A DNA stretch of 64,000 bases from JAGQRJ01 sp041402045 (lineage in GTDB: Bacteria > Planctomycetota > J058): assembly GCA_041402045.1 (NCBI GenBank), contig JAWKSZ010000002.1, positions 62,001-126,000 on the forward strand. Reading direction: 5' to 3'. Shown here piece by piece: positions 1 to 9,204 of the stretch. Below the pieces are notes generated by a model. That model made no database searches and was not told where the DNA came from. It saw nothing but the letters and a program-made list of their open reading frames with translations. Within the stretch, counting starts at the first letter, position 1. Each line of letters opens with the position of its first letter. The translations under genes and the position numbers were made by a program.

Positions 1-672
1 GCCGACGGCGTGGTCGTGCTCGACTTCGACCGCGACATGGCCTCCTGGACCCCGCGGGAGTTCGTGGAGCGGGTGTTCGTGCGCCTGGGCGCGACCCGGG
101 TGCTCGTGGGCGAGAACCACCGCTTCGGCAAGGACCGCGCGGGCGACCTGGGCACGCTCCAGGCGCTGGGGGCGGAGCTCGGCTTTCGCGCGCGGGAGGT
201 CGCCCTCGTCGGGGACGACGAGGTCGTGTCCTCGACCGCGATCCGCGAGCGCCTGGCCCAAGGGGACCTCCCGGGCGCCCGCGCGCTCCTGGGCCGTGAG
301 GTCAAGGTCCTGGGCACGGTGGTCGCGGGCGAACAGCGCGGACGGACGCTGGGCTTCCCCACCGCGAACCTCGACCTCGCGGGCGCCGCGCGCCCGGGGA
401 GCGGGGTCTACGCCGCGCGGGCTCGGGTGCCGGGGGCGCCGTGGCTCCCCGCCGTGGTCAACGTCGGCCGTCGGCCCACCTTCCACCCCGAGGCGAACGT
501 CGACCTGGTGGAGGTCCACCTGCTCGCAGGCGGCCGGGACCTCTACGGACGCCGGCTGGAGGTCTGGTTCGTCGAGAAGCTGCGCGACGAGGCTCGCTTC
601 GCCGGACCCGAGGCGCTCAAGGCCCAGATCCAGACTGACATCGAGCGGGCCCGCGAGCTTCTCCTGGATTGA
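1..672 (+). CDS. ribF: Bifunctional riboflavin kinase / FAD synthetase (5' partial)
   Basis: Converts riboflavin to FMN and FMN to FAD in the cytoplasm. The gene is already open at base 1, so the N-terminus lies outside the window; the GTG at 10 is internal. The visible part holds the end of the FAD synthetase (nucleotidyltransferase) domain, with GENHRFGKDRAGD and the SSTAIRERL motif. The riboflavin kinase domain follows, with RGRTLGFPTANL (flavin/ATP-binding signature) and GVYAARARV, and it ends in the usual helical tail. It stops with TGA at 670-672, and the tRNA-Phe promoter begins 12 bases later. Assignment to RibF is secure from the order of motifs; only the missing N-terminal residues are unknown. 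Confidence 0.95.
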   Translation, partial: ADGVVVLDFDRDMASWTPREFVERVFVRLGATRVLVGENHRFGKDRAGDLGTLQALGAELGFRAREVALVGDDEVVSSTAIRERLAQGDLPGARALLGREVKVLGTVVAGEQRGRTLGFPTANLDLAGAARPGSGVYAARARVPGAPWLPAVVNVGRRPTFHPEANVDLVEVHLLAGGRDLYGRRLEVWFVEKLRDEARFAGPEALKAQIQTDIERARELLLD

Positions 673-684
673 GCGCGGCCCGGG

Positions 685-713
685 TTGACGACGACCGGGT
701 CCGGCTCTAGGAT
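685..713 (+). promoter_or_regulatory. Promoter of tRNA-Phe
   Basis: TTGACG (685-690) and TAGGAT (708-713) are separated by exactly 17 bases, close to the sigma-70 consensus. The predicted start lies a few bases before the tRNA at 726. This is the clearest -35/-10 pair in the window. Confidence 0.75.
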
Positions 714-725
714 TCGTGACTGCTC

Positions 726-798
726 GGCCAGGTAGCTCAGTTGGTAGAGCACTTGATTGAAAATCAAGGAGTCGGCGGTTCAAGTCCGCCCCTGGCCA
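726..798 (+). tRNA. tRNA-Phe (GAA)
   Basis: A 73-base cloverleaf. The acceptor stem GGCCAGG (726-732) pairs with CCTGGCC (791-797), and the discriminator is A798. The D-arm TAGCTCAGTTGGTAGAGCA and the T-arm GGCGGTTCAAGTCCGCC are canonical. The anticodon loop TTGAAAA, closed by CTTGA/TCAAG, carries GAA. CCA is not encoded (ACC follows). Confidence 0.97.
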
Positions 799-804
799 AC
801 CGCC

Positions 805-829
805 GAAGCCCGCTCACCGAGCGGGCTTC
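805..829 (+). terminator. Rho-independent-type terminator of tRNA-Phe
   Basis: A perfect 10-bp inverted repeat, GAAGCCCGCT / AGCGGGCTTC, closes on a 5-base loop seven bases after the tRNA. The T-run is poor (GTGCGTTCC). From 830 to the next gene at 1094 I see no further feature. Confidence 0.75.
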
Positions 830-1093
830 GTGCGTTCCGGAGGAGCTCACTCGGACACGCGGGTCACGCGCGCCGACGCAGTCCGGGGATCCAGCGCGCG
901 GCTTCGCGCCAGGCTGAAGGCTCCAGGCGCTGGTGCATTTCGCTACGTTTCGGCCGTGGCTGAGCCGCGTTCAACGAACGCCGCATGGCAAGTATGCGAG
1001 GCCTCAATCACACTCTCGGAACCAGTACCCCTGATGATCGGTCAGGGGGTCCTCGTGTGGTGATCTGACAGCACGGGGTACACCACGCTGCGC

Positions 1094-2644
1094 ATGAGGT
1101 CTATGCCGAACCAAGCCGTCTTCGCCGCCGCCTTCCACGACGCGCCCTGCGGGCTGATCCTCAGTGACGTGGGCGGACGGATCCTCCTGGCCAACAAGGC
1201 GGCGGGGGTCATGTTCCGCTACGACGTCGAGCGCCTGACCCAGCTGGGGATCGAGGACCTCGTCCCCCGCCGGATCCGCGACTCTCATCCTGCGCTGCGA
1301 GAGCTGTTCTTCGCGCGCCCGACCCACCGCGCCATGGGCGAGGGTCGGGACCTGACCGCGGTGCGCAGCGACGGGACGGAGTTCCCGGCGGAGATCGGCC
1401 TGAGCCCGATCGCCTCCTCCGACGAACTGCGGGTCCTGACCTCGATCGTGGACATCAGCTCCCGACGCGCCGCCGAGGAGGCGCAGGCCAAGCTCGAGGC
1501 CGACATGTGGGAGAAGCAGAAGCTCGAGAGTCTGGGGCTCCTCGCGGGCGGAGTCGCCCACGACTTCAACAACCTGCTCCTGGGGGTGTTCGGCAGCGCC
1601 GACCTGGCCCTCGAAGAGCTCCCCAAGGCGTCGCCGGTGCGGCGGCGGCTGGAGGTGATCCGCAGCGCGGGCAAGCGCATGGCGGAGCTCGCCCAGCAAA
1701 TGCTGGCCTACGCCGGGCGCGGCCGGCTCGTGCTCGAGGAGGTCGACTTGAACCTCGTGCTGCGTGAGCTGGTCGAGCTGCTCGAGGTCGCCGCCGACCG
1801 CAAGGCGACGATCCACCTCGACCTGGCCTCCGGGCTCCATGCGATCCGCGCGGACCCCAGCCAGATCCGCCAGGTGTTGCTGAACCTGATCACCAACGCC
1901 GTGGCCGCGCTCGAGGGGCGCACCGGCATGGTCTCGATCCGCACCGGAAACCAGTACTGCGACGCGGCCTACCTCGCCCAGCACCACGATATAGAGCAGC
2001 TCGAGCCCGGCTACTACGTGCGCCTCTCGGTCAGCGACACCGGGAAGGGCATGGACCCAGAGCTCCAGAAGCGGATCTTCGACCCGTTCTTCACGACCAA
2101 GCCCGGCGGACGCGGGCTGGGGCTGGCGGCGGTGCGCGGGATCATGAACGCCCACGGCGGCGCGATCCGGGTCTACAGCGAGGTGGGGCGCGGGACCCAC
2201 TTCAAGCTCCTGTTTCCGGCGGTGCACGACGAGGCCACGGGCGCGGAGCCCGCCTCGGCAGAGCCCGCGCCCGAGGCCGCGAGCCTGCTCCTGGTAGACG
2301 ACGACGAGTTGGCCCGGAGCATGGCCGCCGACATGCTCGGGCACCTGGGCTATCGGGTGGTCCCGGCGGGGGAGGGGGCGGAGGCCCTGAGCCTCTACCA
2401 GGACCCGCGGCAAGGAGTTCGACGCGGTGATCCTCGACCTCACCATGCCCCACATGGACGGCGCCGAGCTGTTCGAGCGCCTGCGGGGCGAGGGTGCAGC
2501 CTCCCGATCGTGATCGTGAGCGGCTACGCCAAGGAGGAGGTCCACGAGCGCTTCGCGGGACGGGACGTCGCGGGCTTCGTGCAGAAGCCCTACAGCCTGA
2601 CCGAGCTCAAGGAGTCGGTGCTCGAGGCCCTGGGGGGCGGGTAG
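1094..2644 (+). CDS. Hybrid sensor histidine kinase (PAS - kinase - receiver), receiver disturbed by two frame changes
   Basis: Cytoplasmic two-component sensor without membrane segments. A PAS domain (about residues 8-125) is followed by a short coiled linker, an H-box GGVAHDFNN with phospho-acceptor H156, and a HATPase_c domain with N-box (LLNLITNAVAAL), DTGKGM, FFTTKPGGRGLGL and a G2-like end. A receiver domain starts near residue 397 (LLLVDDDELA). Between about 2405 and 2500 the receiver reads correctly only in another frame, where VILDLTMPHMDG with the phospho-acceptor Asp appears. The original frame resumes at LPIVIVSGYAKEE. One base gained near 2405-2411 and one lost near 2493-2501 would explain this, so the real protein is probably intact. 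The start has no strong ribosome site; ATG 1103 is an alternative. Confidence 0.88.
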   Translation: MRSMPNQAVFAAAFHDAPCGLILSDVGGRILLANKAAGVMFRYDVERLTQLGIEDLVPRRIRDSHPALRELFFARPTHRAMGEGRDLTAVRSDGTEFPAEIGLSPIASSDELRVLTSIVDISSRRAAEEAQAKLEADMWEKQKLESLGLLAGGVAHDFNNLLLGVFGSADLALEELPKASPVRRRLEVIRSAGKRMAELAQQMLAYAGRGRLVLEEVDLNLVLRELVELLEVAADRKATIHLDLASGLHAIRADPSQIRQVLLNLITNAVAALEGRTGMVSIRTGNQYCDAAYLAQHHDIEQLEPGYYVRLSVSDTGKGMDPELQKRIFDPFFTTKPGGRGLGLAAVRGIMNAHGGAIRVYSEVGRGTHFKLLFPAVHDEATGAEPASAEPAPEAASLLLVDDDELARSMAADMLGHLGYRVVPAGEGAEALSLYQDPRQGVRRGDPRPHHAPHGRRRAVRAPAGRGCSLPIVIVSGYAKEEVHERFAGRDVAGFVQKPYSLTELKESVLEALGGG

Positions 2645-2686
2645 GCCTCGGCCTCCCCGTCGTCCAGGCTCGCCTGCGCGACCGAC

Positions 2687-4366
2687 TCAGCGGTCGACGT
2701 AGATCGGGGCGGTGAAGATCTCGCTCCCGTCGGCCTGGCGCACCAAGGCGTAGAACCACGCGTCGACGCTGGGGTTCACCGTGACCGTCGCCGAGCCGGC
2801 CGCGCCGCTGATCGCCTGGGTCACCGCGACCGCGCCGCCGTTGGTGTAGATCTCGAGGGTCGACGCCGGCTGGCCCCCGCCGTCGCTCCACTCCACGGTC
2901 AGGCTCACCGATCCCGAGCCGACCACGGTCGAGCCCATCCACAGGCTCCCGTTGGCGAACATGCGCGCGGCGGCGTCGGTGTCCGAGCTCGAGAACACGC
3001 GCCCTTCGCGCAGGGCCAGCAGCACGTGGGCCACGTCGAAGGTGTCGCACCACACCCCGGTCCGCCGCCCGGTCTTGTCGCCCCAGAGCCCCGTGTGGTT
3101 GTCCTGGTTCGAGGTCGGCGCCAGGTGCCAGCCCTTGTCCAGGGCCGGAATGTAGCCGCGGTCCGGGCGCTCGGCGTTGCCTGCGCCCATGCAACTGATC
3201 AGGGTCATGAACTTGTCGGCGGGGGCGTCGTAGGTCAGCGAGTTCCAGCGGTCGAGCCCGTTGAGGTCCGAGAAGCTGGGGTGGTTGAACTGCCCCACAG
3301 CGCCCTCGGCGTAGGCCACGTTCACGCCTCGCGCGTAGAACTCAGCCAGGGTGTCGGTGTCGGTCAGCGTCAGGGGGACGGTCTTGGCCCCGATCGTGTT
3401 GCAGTGGTTGATGTACGTGCCACCCGGCGTCACCCGGCCGTGGTTCCACTCGAAGCCGGTGAGCGCGACGAAGGTCGCGCGCTGCTCCGCGGCGGCCTGG
3501 GTCAGGGTGTTGGCCCACTCGGTGGCGTCGAGGTTGTCCAGGTGGTCGGTGACGGCCATGAGGTCGATCCCCGCCGTGTCGCGGGCGTAGGCCCAGGCGC
3601 TGCCCGGGGGCGCCGTCCCCGCGCCGGAGGTGTCGCCGCTGTAGCCGGTGTGGGCGTGGAGGTTCCCGCGGTAGACCGCGGTCGCCGCGGCGGCGGGCTG
3701 GGTGTAGGCCACGCCCTGGTAGCCGGGGAACGTGGCCTGATCGCCGAGGAAGACGCGCAGGGGCGGGTCCCCGAGCTTGGCTCCGGTGCCGCCCTGGACG
3801 TTGGAGATCGCGCCCGGGGCGGCGGTCGCGCTGAGGCCCAGGGTCGCGGGGCTCGCGCCAGGTCCCGGGCCCACGCCGACCTGGTAGGTCCCGACCACCG
3901 AGAGCACCGCGCCGGTCCCCAAGGTCAAGCTCACCACGCTGGCGGTGGCGCCGGCCGTCAGCGTCGCGCCGGTCCCCGGCGTGTCCCCGGTCACGAACAC
4001 CAGGTCGCGGCCTGGGTCGGCGGACTGGACCATGACGTTCACGTCGAAGCTGAGGGCGACCTGGTCCCCGGCGCTGACCCCGCCGGACCCGTCGCTGTCG
4101 TAGTAGCGCACCGCGGTCAGCACCGGCGCGGGACCGGGGGTCGTGGGCGGCGGGCTGCTGGGCGGCGGGTTGCTGCTGGGCGGCGGGTTGCTGCTCGGCG
4201 GCGGGTTGCTCGGGGGAGGGGTCTGCGGCGGCGGTGGCGGCGGAGGTGGCGGCGCCGAGGACGGGGTGGGGGCGGGCGCGCCGCCGCCTCCTCCGCCGCC
4301 GCCGCAGCCCCAGCACACGATCCCCGCGGCCGCGACCGCAGCCAGCGTGAGCCCCGCTCGCTTCAT
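2687..4366 (-). CDS. Lipoprotein with proline-rich linker and PHP-type metallohydrolase domain
   Basis: Start ATG at 4366 was chosen because it gives a lipoprotein signal (MKRAGLTLAAVAAAGIVCWGC) with an upstream GAGGGG site; an in-frame extension to 4489 lacks this. After the lipobox Cys come a run of Gly, then a Pro-rich linker with repeated NPPPSS units. Next is an extracellular domain of about 120 residues (YYDSDGSGGVSAGDQVALSF), which resembles the domains preceding secreted hydrolases. The PHP-like domain follows, with NLHAHTGYSGD (HxH), MAVTDHLDNLD, GFEWNH and FNHPSF, motifs of the CehA/McbA-type metallohydrolases. A beta-rich C-terminus (YTNGGAVAVTQ) completes it. It is likely a surface-anchored metal-dependent phosphoesterase or hydrolase; the substrate cannot be inferred. 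Confidence 0.82.
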   Translation of the reverse strand: MKRAGLTLAAVAAAGIVCWGCGGGGGGGGAPAPTPSSAPPPPPPPPPQTPPPSNPPPSSNPPPSSNPPPSSPPPTTPGPAPVLTAVRYYDSDGSGGVSAGDQVALSFDVNVMVQSADPGRDLVFVTGDTPGTGATLTAGATASVVSLTLGTGAVLSVVGTYQVGVGPGPGASPATLGLSATAAPGAISNVQGGTGAKLGDPPLRVFLGDQATFPGYQGVAYTQPAAAATAVYRGNLHAHTGYSGDTSGAGTAPPGSAWAYARDTAGIDLMAVTDHLDNLDATEWANTLTQAAAEQRATFVALTGFEWNHGRVTPGGTYINHCNTIGAKTVPLTLTDTDTLAEFYARGVNVAYAEGAVGQFNHPSFSDLNGLDRWNSLTYDAPADKFMTLISCMGAGNAERPDRGYIPALDKGWHLAPTSNQDNHTGLWGDKTGRRTGVWCDTFDVAHVLLALREGRVFSSSDTDAAARMFANGSLWMGSTVVGSGSVSLTVEWSDGGGQPASTLEIYTNGGAVAVTQAISGAAGSATVTVNPSVDAWFYALVRQADGSEIFTAPIYVDR

Positions 4367-4502
4367 CTCGACCCCCCTCGCCAGGCCTCGCCCCGAGTCT
4401 AGGGCACCGGGAGGGTCGAGCCCAAGCCCTTCCCAGCTCCCGCGCGGCCCGAACACCCCGTCGGTGCGGGACGATATGCTCAAAGCCAAATATCAAAGCG
4501 AC

Positions 4503-4532
4503 TTGCAAACCCGGGTCGGGACCTCGTATACC
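4503..4532 (+). promoter_or_regulatory. Candidate promoter of squalene-hopene cyclase
   Basis: TTGCAA (4503-4508) and TATACC (4527-4532) are 18 bases apart, inside a locally AT-richer patch between the divergent lipoprotein and cyclase genes. The GTG start of the cyclase is 53 bases downstream. Confidence 0.4.
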
Positions 4533-4585
4533 AGGTCCCTCGAAGCCAGACGCGACCCGGGCGTCTCACTGCGGCGAGGACTCAC

Positions 4586-6631
4586 GTGACTCCACCCCTG
4601 CTGATCGCCTCGAGCGACACCTCGACCACCGACGCCCTCGGCCGCTGCCTGGAGCAGGCCGGCGGGTGGCTCGCACGGGAGCAGCACGCCGAGGGCTACT
4701 GGCTCGGGCGCCTGCTGAGCAACTCCACCATGGAGGCGGAGTGGATCCTGCTCCAGCACGTGCTGGGGCTCGGCCGCAGCGACCCCAAGTTCGACGGGGT
4801 GGTGCGCGCGATCCTGGCCGAGCGCCGGGAGGACGGGAGCTGGGCCGTCTACAACGGCGCCCCCGAGGGCGAGCTCTCCAGCACCGTCGAGTGCTACGCC
4901 GCGCTGCGGGTCGCCGGGATCTCGCCGGACGCCGAGCCCATGAAGCAGACCCGGCGCTGGATCCAGGCCCACGGCGGCATGACCCGGCTGCGCAACTTCA
5001 CGAAGTACTGGCTCGCGCTCCTGGGCGAGTGGTCCTGGGACCACGTGCCGGCGCTGCCCCCCGAGGTGATCGGGCTGCCCCATTGGTTCCCGACCAGCCT
5101 GTACCGCTTCTCCTCCTGGGCCCGGGCCACGATCGTGCCCCTGGCGGTGCTCGCGTCGCGGCGACACACCGTGCCGCTGCCCTCCGAGGCGCGGCTCGAC
5201 GAGCTGGTCCCAGGGGGGCGCGACCGCCCCGAGCACCGGCTGCCCAAGAAGCGCGGCTTCGGCTGGCACACCCTGTTCCAGCTCGCCGACACCTGCCTCC
5301 GGCTCTACGAGCGCTACTCCCCGGTCAAGCCGCTGCGCGAGAGCGCGATCAAGCTCTGTCTGGAGTGGCTGCTCAAGCACCAGGAGGCCGACGGCGCGTG
5401 GGGCGGGATCCAGCCGCCCTGGGTGTGGGGGCTGATGGCGCTGCACGCCGAGGGCTACGCGCTCAAGCACCCGGTGCTGGTCGCGGGGATCAAGGCCTTC
5501 GAGGAGCCGTGGAGCTGGCGGGTCGGCGACGCGACCTACATTCAGGCGAGCAACTCGCCGGTGTGGGACACGGGGCTCATGTCCCTGGCGCTGCTCGACG
5601 CCGAGACCCCGGCCACGGACCCGCGCCTGATCCGCGCCGTGGACTGGCTGCTGGAGCAGGAGGTCCGCACCTGGGGAGACTGGCAGCAGAACGTCGAGCC
5701 CGACGTCGAGCCGGGGGGCTGGGCCTTCGAGTTCGCCAACGACGCCTACCCCGACGCCGACGACACCGCGGTGGTGCTCTCGGTGCTCGTGCGCATGCGC
5801 GAGTCCCTGGCGAACGACCCCGATCAGGCCCGCCGCGTAGGGCGGATCGACGCCGCGGTCGAGCGCGCCGAGGCCTGGTTGCGTGGGCTGCAGTCGACCA
5901 ACGGCGGCTGGGCGGCCTTCGACAAGGACAACGACACCGCGCTGATCACGAAGATCCCGTTCTGCGACTTCGGCGAGGTCCTCGACCCGCCGAGCGTCGA
6001 CGTGACCGCCCACGTGCTCGAGGCCTTCGCCCTCCGCGGGGCGACCCTGCGCGACCCGGCGGTGAACCGGGCGGTGACCTGGATCCTGGCAGAGCAGGAG
6101 CCCGAGGGCAGTTGGTTCGGGCGCTGGGGCTGCAACCACGTCTACGGCACCGGCGCCGTGCTCCCGGGCCTGGCCGCGGTCGGGTTCGATATGCGCGCCG
6201 AGTGCGTGCTCCGCGCGGCGCGCTGGCTCGTCGCCCACCAGAACGCCGACGGCGGCTGGGGCGAGACCTGCGCGAGCTACGTCGACCGCGCGTCGCGGGG
6301 CAAGGGGCCCTCGACCCCCAGCCAGACCGCCTGGGGTCTCTTGGGGCTGTTGAGCGTGCCCGGCCAGGACTTCGCCGACGCGATCCAGCGCGGCCTGCGC
6401 TGGCTGCTCGAGCGCCAGCGCCCCGACGGGACCTGGGACGAGGCCGAATACACGGCCACCGGCTTCCCGGGCTACGGCACCGGGGCGCGGCTCAACAGCG
6501 ACGCCGAGGCGCGCCGCGCGCTGGGGCAGGACGAGAGCCTGCAGCGCGCGTTCATGATCCGCTACGACCTCTACCGCCACTACTTCCCGATCATGGCGGT
6601 CGCCCGGGCGCGGGCGGCGCTGGGCGAGTAG
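4586..6631 (+). CDS. shc: Squalene-hopene cyclase
   Basis: Cyclises squalene to hopene/hopanol, a membrane hopanoid, as a monotopic membrane enzyme. The 681-residue length fits the bacterial family. The catalytic acid motif is DADDTA (D390, D392, D393) in place of the common DVDDTA. Several QW repeats are visible (QEADGAWGG, QSTNGGWAA, QNADGGWGE, QRPDGTWDE), as is the C-terminal GFPGYGTGARL / YRHYFPIMA region. GTG start with GAGG upstream. Unlike many hopanoid loci, no squalene synthase (hpnCDE) or hopanoid-modification gene is adjacent, so the pathway is split across the genome. The function is secure; timing of expression is unknown. Confidence 0.95.
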   Translation: MTPPLLIASSDTSTTDALGRCLEQAGGWLAREQHAEGYWLGRLLSNSTMEAEWILLQHVLGLGRSDPKFDGVVRAILAERREDGSWAVYNGAPEGELSSTVECYAALRVAGISPDAEPMKQTRRWIQAHGGMTRLRNFTKYWLALLGEWSWDHVPALPPEVIGLPHWFPTSLYRFSSWARATIVPLAVLASRRHTVPLPSEARLDELVPGGRDRPEHRLPKKRGFGWHTLFQLADTCLRLYERYSPVKPLRESAIKLCLEWLLKHQEADGAWGGIQPPWVWGLMALHAEGYALKHPVLVAGIKAFEEPWSWRVGDATYIQASNSPVWDTGLMSLALLDAETPATDPRLIRAVDWLLEQEVRTWGDWQQNVEPDVEPGGWAFEFANDAYPDADDTAVVLSVLVRMRESLANDPDQARRVGRIDAAVERAEAWLRGLQSTNGGWAAFDKDNDTALITKIPFCDFGEVLDPPSVDVTAHVLEAFALRGATLRDPAVNRAVTWILAEQEPEGSWFGRWGCNHVYGTGAVLPGLAAVGFDMRAECVLRAARWLVAHQNADGGWGETCASYVDRASRGKGPSTPSQTAWGLLGLLSVPGQDFADAIQRGLRWLLERQRPDGTWDEAEYTATGFPGYGTGARLNSDAEARRALGQDESLQRAFMIRYDLYRHYFPIMAVARARAALGE

Positions 6632-6636
6632 TCGCC

Positions 6637-7158
6637 TCAGTCGACGCGGCGCGCGTCCGGGAGCTCGCGCTCCAGGCCGCGCAGCAGAGCGTCGAGGGTC
6701 CTCGGGTTCTGGCCGAGGTCGCCCTTGCCGACCCGAGACTGGCCCTTGGCCTGGATCCAGAGCTCCCCCGAAGGCTGCGGCTCGAGCCACACCCACACGT
6801 CGTCGACGAAGCCAAACAGCGCCGAGGTGCGCTCGAAGTGCAAGCGCTCGCCGTCGTCGGCGACCCGCGCCCAGCCCGGGAAGCTCAGGGCCACGCGCGC
6901 GATCGCGGTCCGGGCCGCTTCGGGGGAGGTGGACACGACCAGGGGCCGCAGGCGCGCGTCCGGGGCGTCCGGCGCGGTCTCGGCGACGTTCACGTGCAGG
7001 TCGCGCGTCCAGTCGTCGACCTGCACCCCGAGCACGACTGCGGGCACCGCGCACAGGGCGAGGGCGAAGGCGAGCAGGCGAGGCCAGCGGCGGCGGCGTG
7101 CAGGTGCGTCGTTCATGGGCTCGACTCTACGCCAGGCGCGGGTCGCGGTCACGGTCAT
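6637..7158 (-). CDS. DUF1499 family membrane-anchored protein
   Basis: A 173-residue protein with one N-terminal membrane helix (LLAFALALCAVPAVVLGV) after a very basic stretch (ARRRRWPR). A soluble domain of the DUF1499 type follows (VDDWTRDLHVNVAET, SFPGWARV, FGFVDDVWVWLEP, SRVGKGDLGQNPRTLDALL). Members of this family are often found beside membrane or hopanoid genes but have no assigned reaction. The start at 7158 is preferred because GGAGG lies 8 bases upstream; ATG 7116 would remove 14 residues and has no such site. It is convergent with the cyclase, with a gap of 5 bases. Confidence 0.8.
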   Translation of the reverse strand: MTVTATRAWRRVEPMNDAPARRRRWPRLLAFALALCAVPAVVLGVQVDDWTRDLHVNVAETAPDAPDARLRPLVVSTSPEAARTAIARVALSFPGWARVADDGERLHFERTSALFGFVDDVWVWLEPQPSGELWIQAKGQSRVGKGDLGQNPRTLDALLRGLERELPDARRVD

Positions 7159-7251
7159 GGGGTTGCCTCCGCGTGGGATACGCCGCTCACGGCCCCGACG
7201 GATCACGGACAGCAGCAGGTGGGCTATCCTCCTGCGACCAGGAGGTCGCGC

Positions 7252-9204
7252 ATGGGTCTGCGATGGCTGAGCCTGCTGCGCGCGTTCGCGCTGATCTGGG
7301 CGCTCGCGGGGTTGGGGTGGGGGCAGGAGGCCCCGGCCAACCTCGCGGCCTGGGACGCGCGCCGGGCGGCGTGCCTGGCCCACGCGGCGCGCTACGGCGG
7401 GCCCCACGGAGCCCTGGCGCGGCTGGCCCGGGGCGAGGCCCTCGGCGACCCCGCGCCGTTCGCCGAGCTGACCGACGCCGTCGCGGCGCGCCAGGACATG
7501 TCCGAGTTTCGCGTGGTGACCCTGCTGCGCCTGTCGCTCGGCTACCCGGAGGCCTTGCCGACGGCGCTCGCGGAGCGGATCGAGGCCGCGCTCCTGGGCT
7601 TCCGCTACTGGATCGACGAGCCCGGGCGCGACGGCATGCACCTCTGGACCGAGAACCACGTGCTGGGCTTCGCCGCGGCCGAGCTGCTCGCGGGGGAGCG
7701 TTGGCCGGAGCGGGTGTTCGCGAACAGCGGGCTCCGGGGGCGCGAGCACGCGGCGAAGGCGCGGGCGCGCTTCCTGCGCTGGAGCCGCGAGCGGCTGCGC
7801 TACGGGTTCAGCGAGTGGCTCTCGCCGGTCTACCTCGCGCTGCACGTGGAGCCCCTGGTCGCGCTCACGGACCACGCGCGGGACGCCGACGTCCGTCGGC
7901 GGGCGGCGACGGTCCTGGACCTCGTGCTGTTCGACCTGGCCCGGCTGCCCCAGCGCGGGCACTTCGGGCTCACCGCCGGCCGGACCTACGACGAGTTCTG
8001 CCTCGAGCCCCAGCGCCACGGCGTGGCCGACGTGATCGAGCTCCTGCAGGGCAGCCGCGGCGGCTTCCGCGACGGCGCGGACCGGGAGGCCGTGGCGCTG
8101 AGCAGCAGCCGCTACCGCCTGCCGTGGGTCCTGGCCGCGATCGCCGTCGACACGCCCCCGCCGCACGTCGAGCGCCTGCGGGTGGGGCTGACCCCGGAGG
8201 AGGGGCCGGCAGAGGGGATCGGGTTCGAGGACGAGGACGACGGCGTGTTCTGGTGGCAGCAGGGGGCCTACGCCCACCCTCGCGTCGTGCCCCTCAGCCA
8301 GCGCATGGTCGCCGCCCACGGGCTGGGGGGGCGCCCCGAGTTCGCGCCGCTCTCCCTGGACGCCCCCGCGGAGGCCCTGTCGACGCTCAGCCGCGCGCTG
8401 GGGCGCGTCTCCCGGGGGCCGCTGCTCTGCGGCGCGAACCTGACGGTGTTCCACGGACCGGACGCGCTCTTGAGCTCGGTCCAGGACTTCCGTCCCGGGA
8501 CGTTGGGGTTCCAGGTCCACGCCTGGCAGGCGACCCTCGACCGCGAGGCGTTCGTGTTCAGCAATGCGCCGGGTCCTTGGAATCGCCCGGGCCCCGGCGC
8601 GTGGGCGGGGAGCACGCACCTCCCCCGGGTGATCCAGGTCCGAGACGTGCTCGTGGCCCTCTACCGCCCAGGGATCGCGCAGCGCCTGGCCTTCCCCCGC
8701 GAGACCCACGCCTACGTCCCGCGCGCGGGGTTCGACGAGCTGCGCGAGGTCGACGGCTGGGTCTGCGCGCGCAAGGGCTCGGGCTACCTGGCCCTGCGCT
8801 CGGCGCGGCCCACGCGCTGGCGAGGCGAGCAAGAGCTCGTCGCCGACGGGGCCCAGAACGCCTGGGTGTGTCAGGTGGGCAGCGCTGCCGAGGACGGCTC
8901 CTTCGCGCGCTTCGTCGCGGGGATCGCGGGCGCGCGCTTCAGCGCGCGCGGCGTCGATCGATTCGGGCTGGGCCCGGTCGCCGTGAGCTACGACGCGCCG
9001 GGGCTGGGGGAGCTCGCGGTGGGCTGGACCGGCCCCGCCACCCTGAACGGCGAGCCGCTGCCTCCTCCCGCGCACCCGCGGTTCGCGACGCCCTACGTCG
9101 ACGCGCCGTGGCCCGCCGAGCAGCTCGAGCTGCGCCACGAGGGTTACCGGCTGAGCCTCAGCCCCGACGCCCGGAGCGGCGACGGGCTGGAACCCCGATT
9201 CTGA
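7252..9204 (+). CDS. Large secreted protein, possibly polysaccharide lyase-like
   Basis: 650 residues with a Sec signal peptide (RAFALIWALAGLGWGQ). The N-terminal half is helical and rich in paired hydrophobic helices, with WTENHVLGFAAAELLAGE and FSEWLSPVYLALHVEPL, a pattern seen in (alpha/alpha) toroid proteins such as heparinase- or alginate-lyase-like enzymes. The second half is beta-rich. I do not recognise a defined family, and the lyase suggestion rests on fold-like appearance only. AGGAGG lies just before ATG 7252, and a TATCCT box at 7225-7230 could be its -10 element. It is divergent from the DUF1499 gene. Confidence 0.7.
   Translation: MGLRWLSLLRAFALIWALAGLGWGQEAPANLAAWDARRAACLAHAARYGGPHGALARLARGEALGDPAPFAELTDAVAARQDMSEFRVVTLLRLSLGYPEALPTALAERIEAALLGFRYWIDEPGRDGMHLWTENHVLGFAAAELLAGERWPERVFANSGLRGREHAAKARARFLRWSRERLRYGFSEWLSPVYLALHVEPLVALTDHARDADVRRRAATVLDLVLFDLARLPQRGHFGLTAGRTYDEFCLEPQRHGVADVIELLQGSRGGFRDGADREAVALSSSRYRLPWVLAAIAVDTPPPHVERLRVGLTPEEGPAEGIGFEDEDDGVFWWQQGAYAHPRVVPLSQRMVAAHGLGGRPEFAPLSLDAPAEALSTLSRALGRVSRGPLLCGANLTVFHGPDALLSSVQDFRPGTLGFQVHAWQATLDREAFVFSNAPGPWNRPGPGAWAGSTHLPRVIQVRDVLVALYRPGIAQRLAFPRETHAYVPRAGFDELREVDGWVCARKGSGYLALRSARPTRWRGEQELVADGAQNAWVCQVGSAAEDGSFARFVAGIAGARFSARGVDRFGLGPVAVSYDAPGLGELAVGWTGPATLNGEPLPPPAHPRFATPYVDAPWPAEQLELRHEGYRLSLSPDARSGDGLEPRF

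Noticed and set aside
3026..4402. Plus-strand frame opposite the PHP lipoprotein
   Set aside because: Val/Gly/Arg-rich translation without motifs; it is the mirror of a gene with clear PHP motifs and signal peptide.
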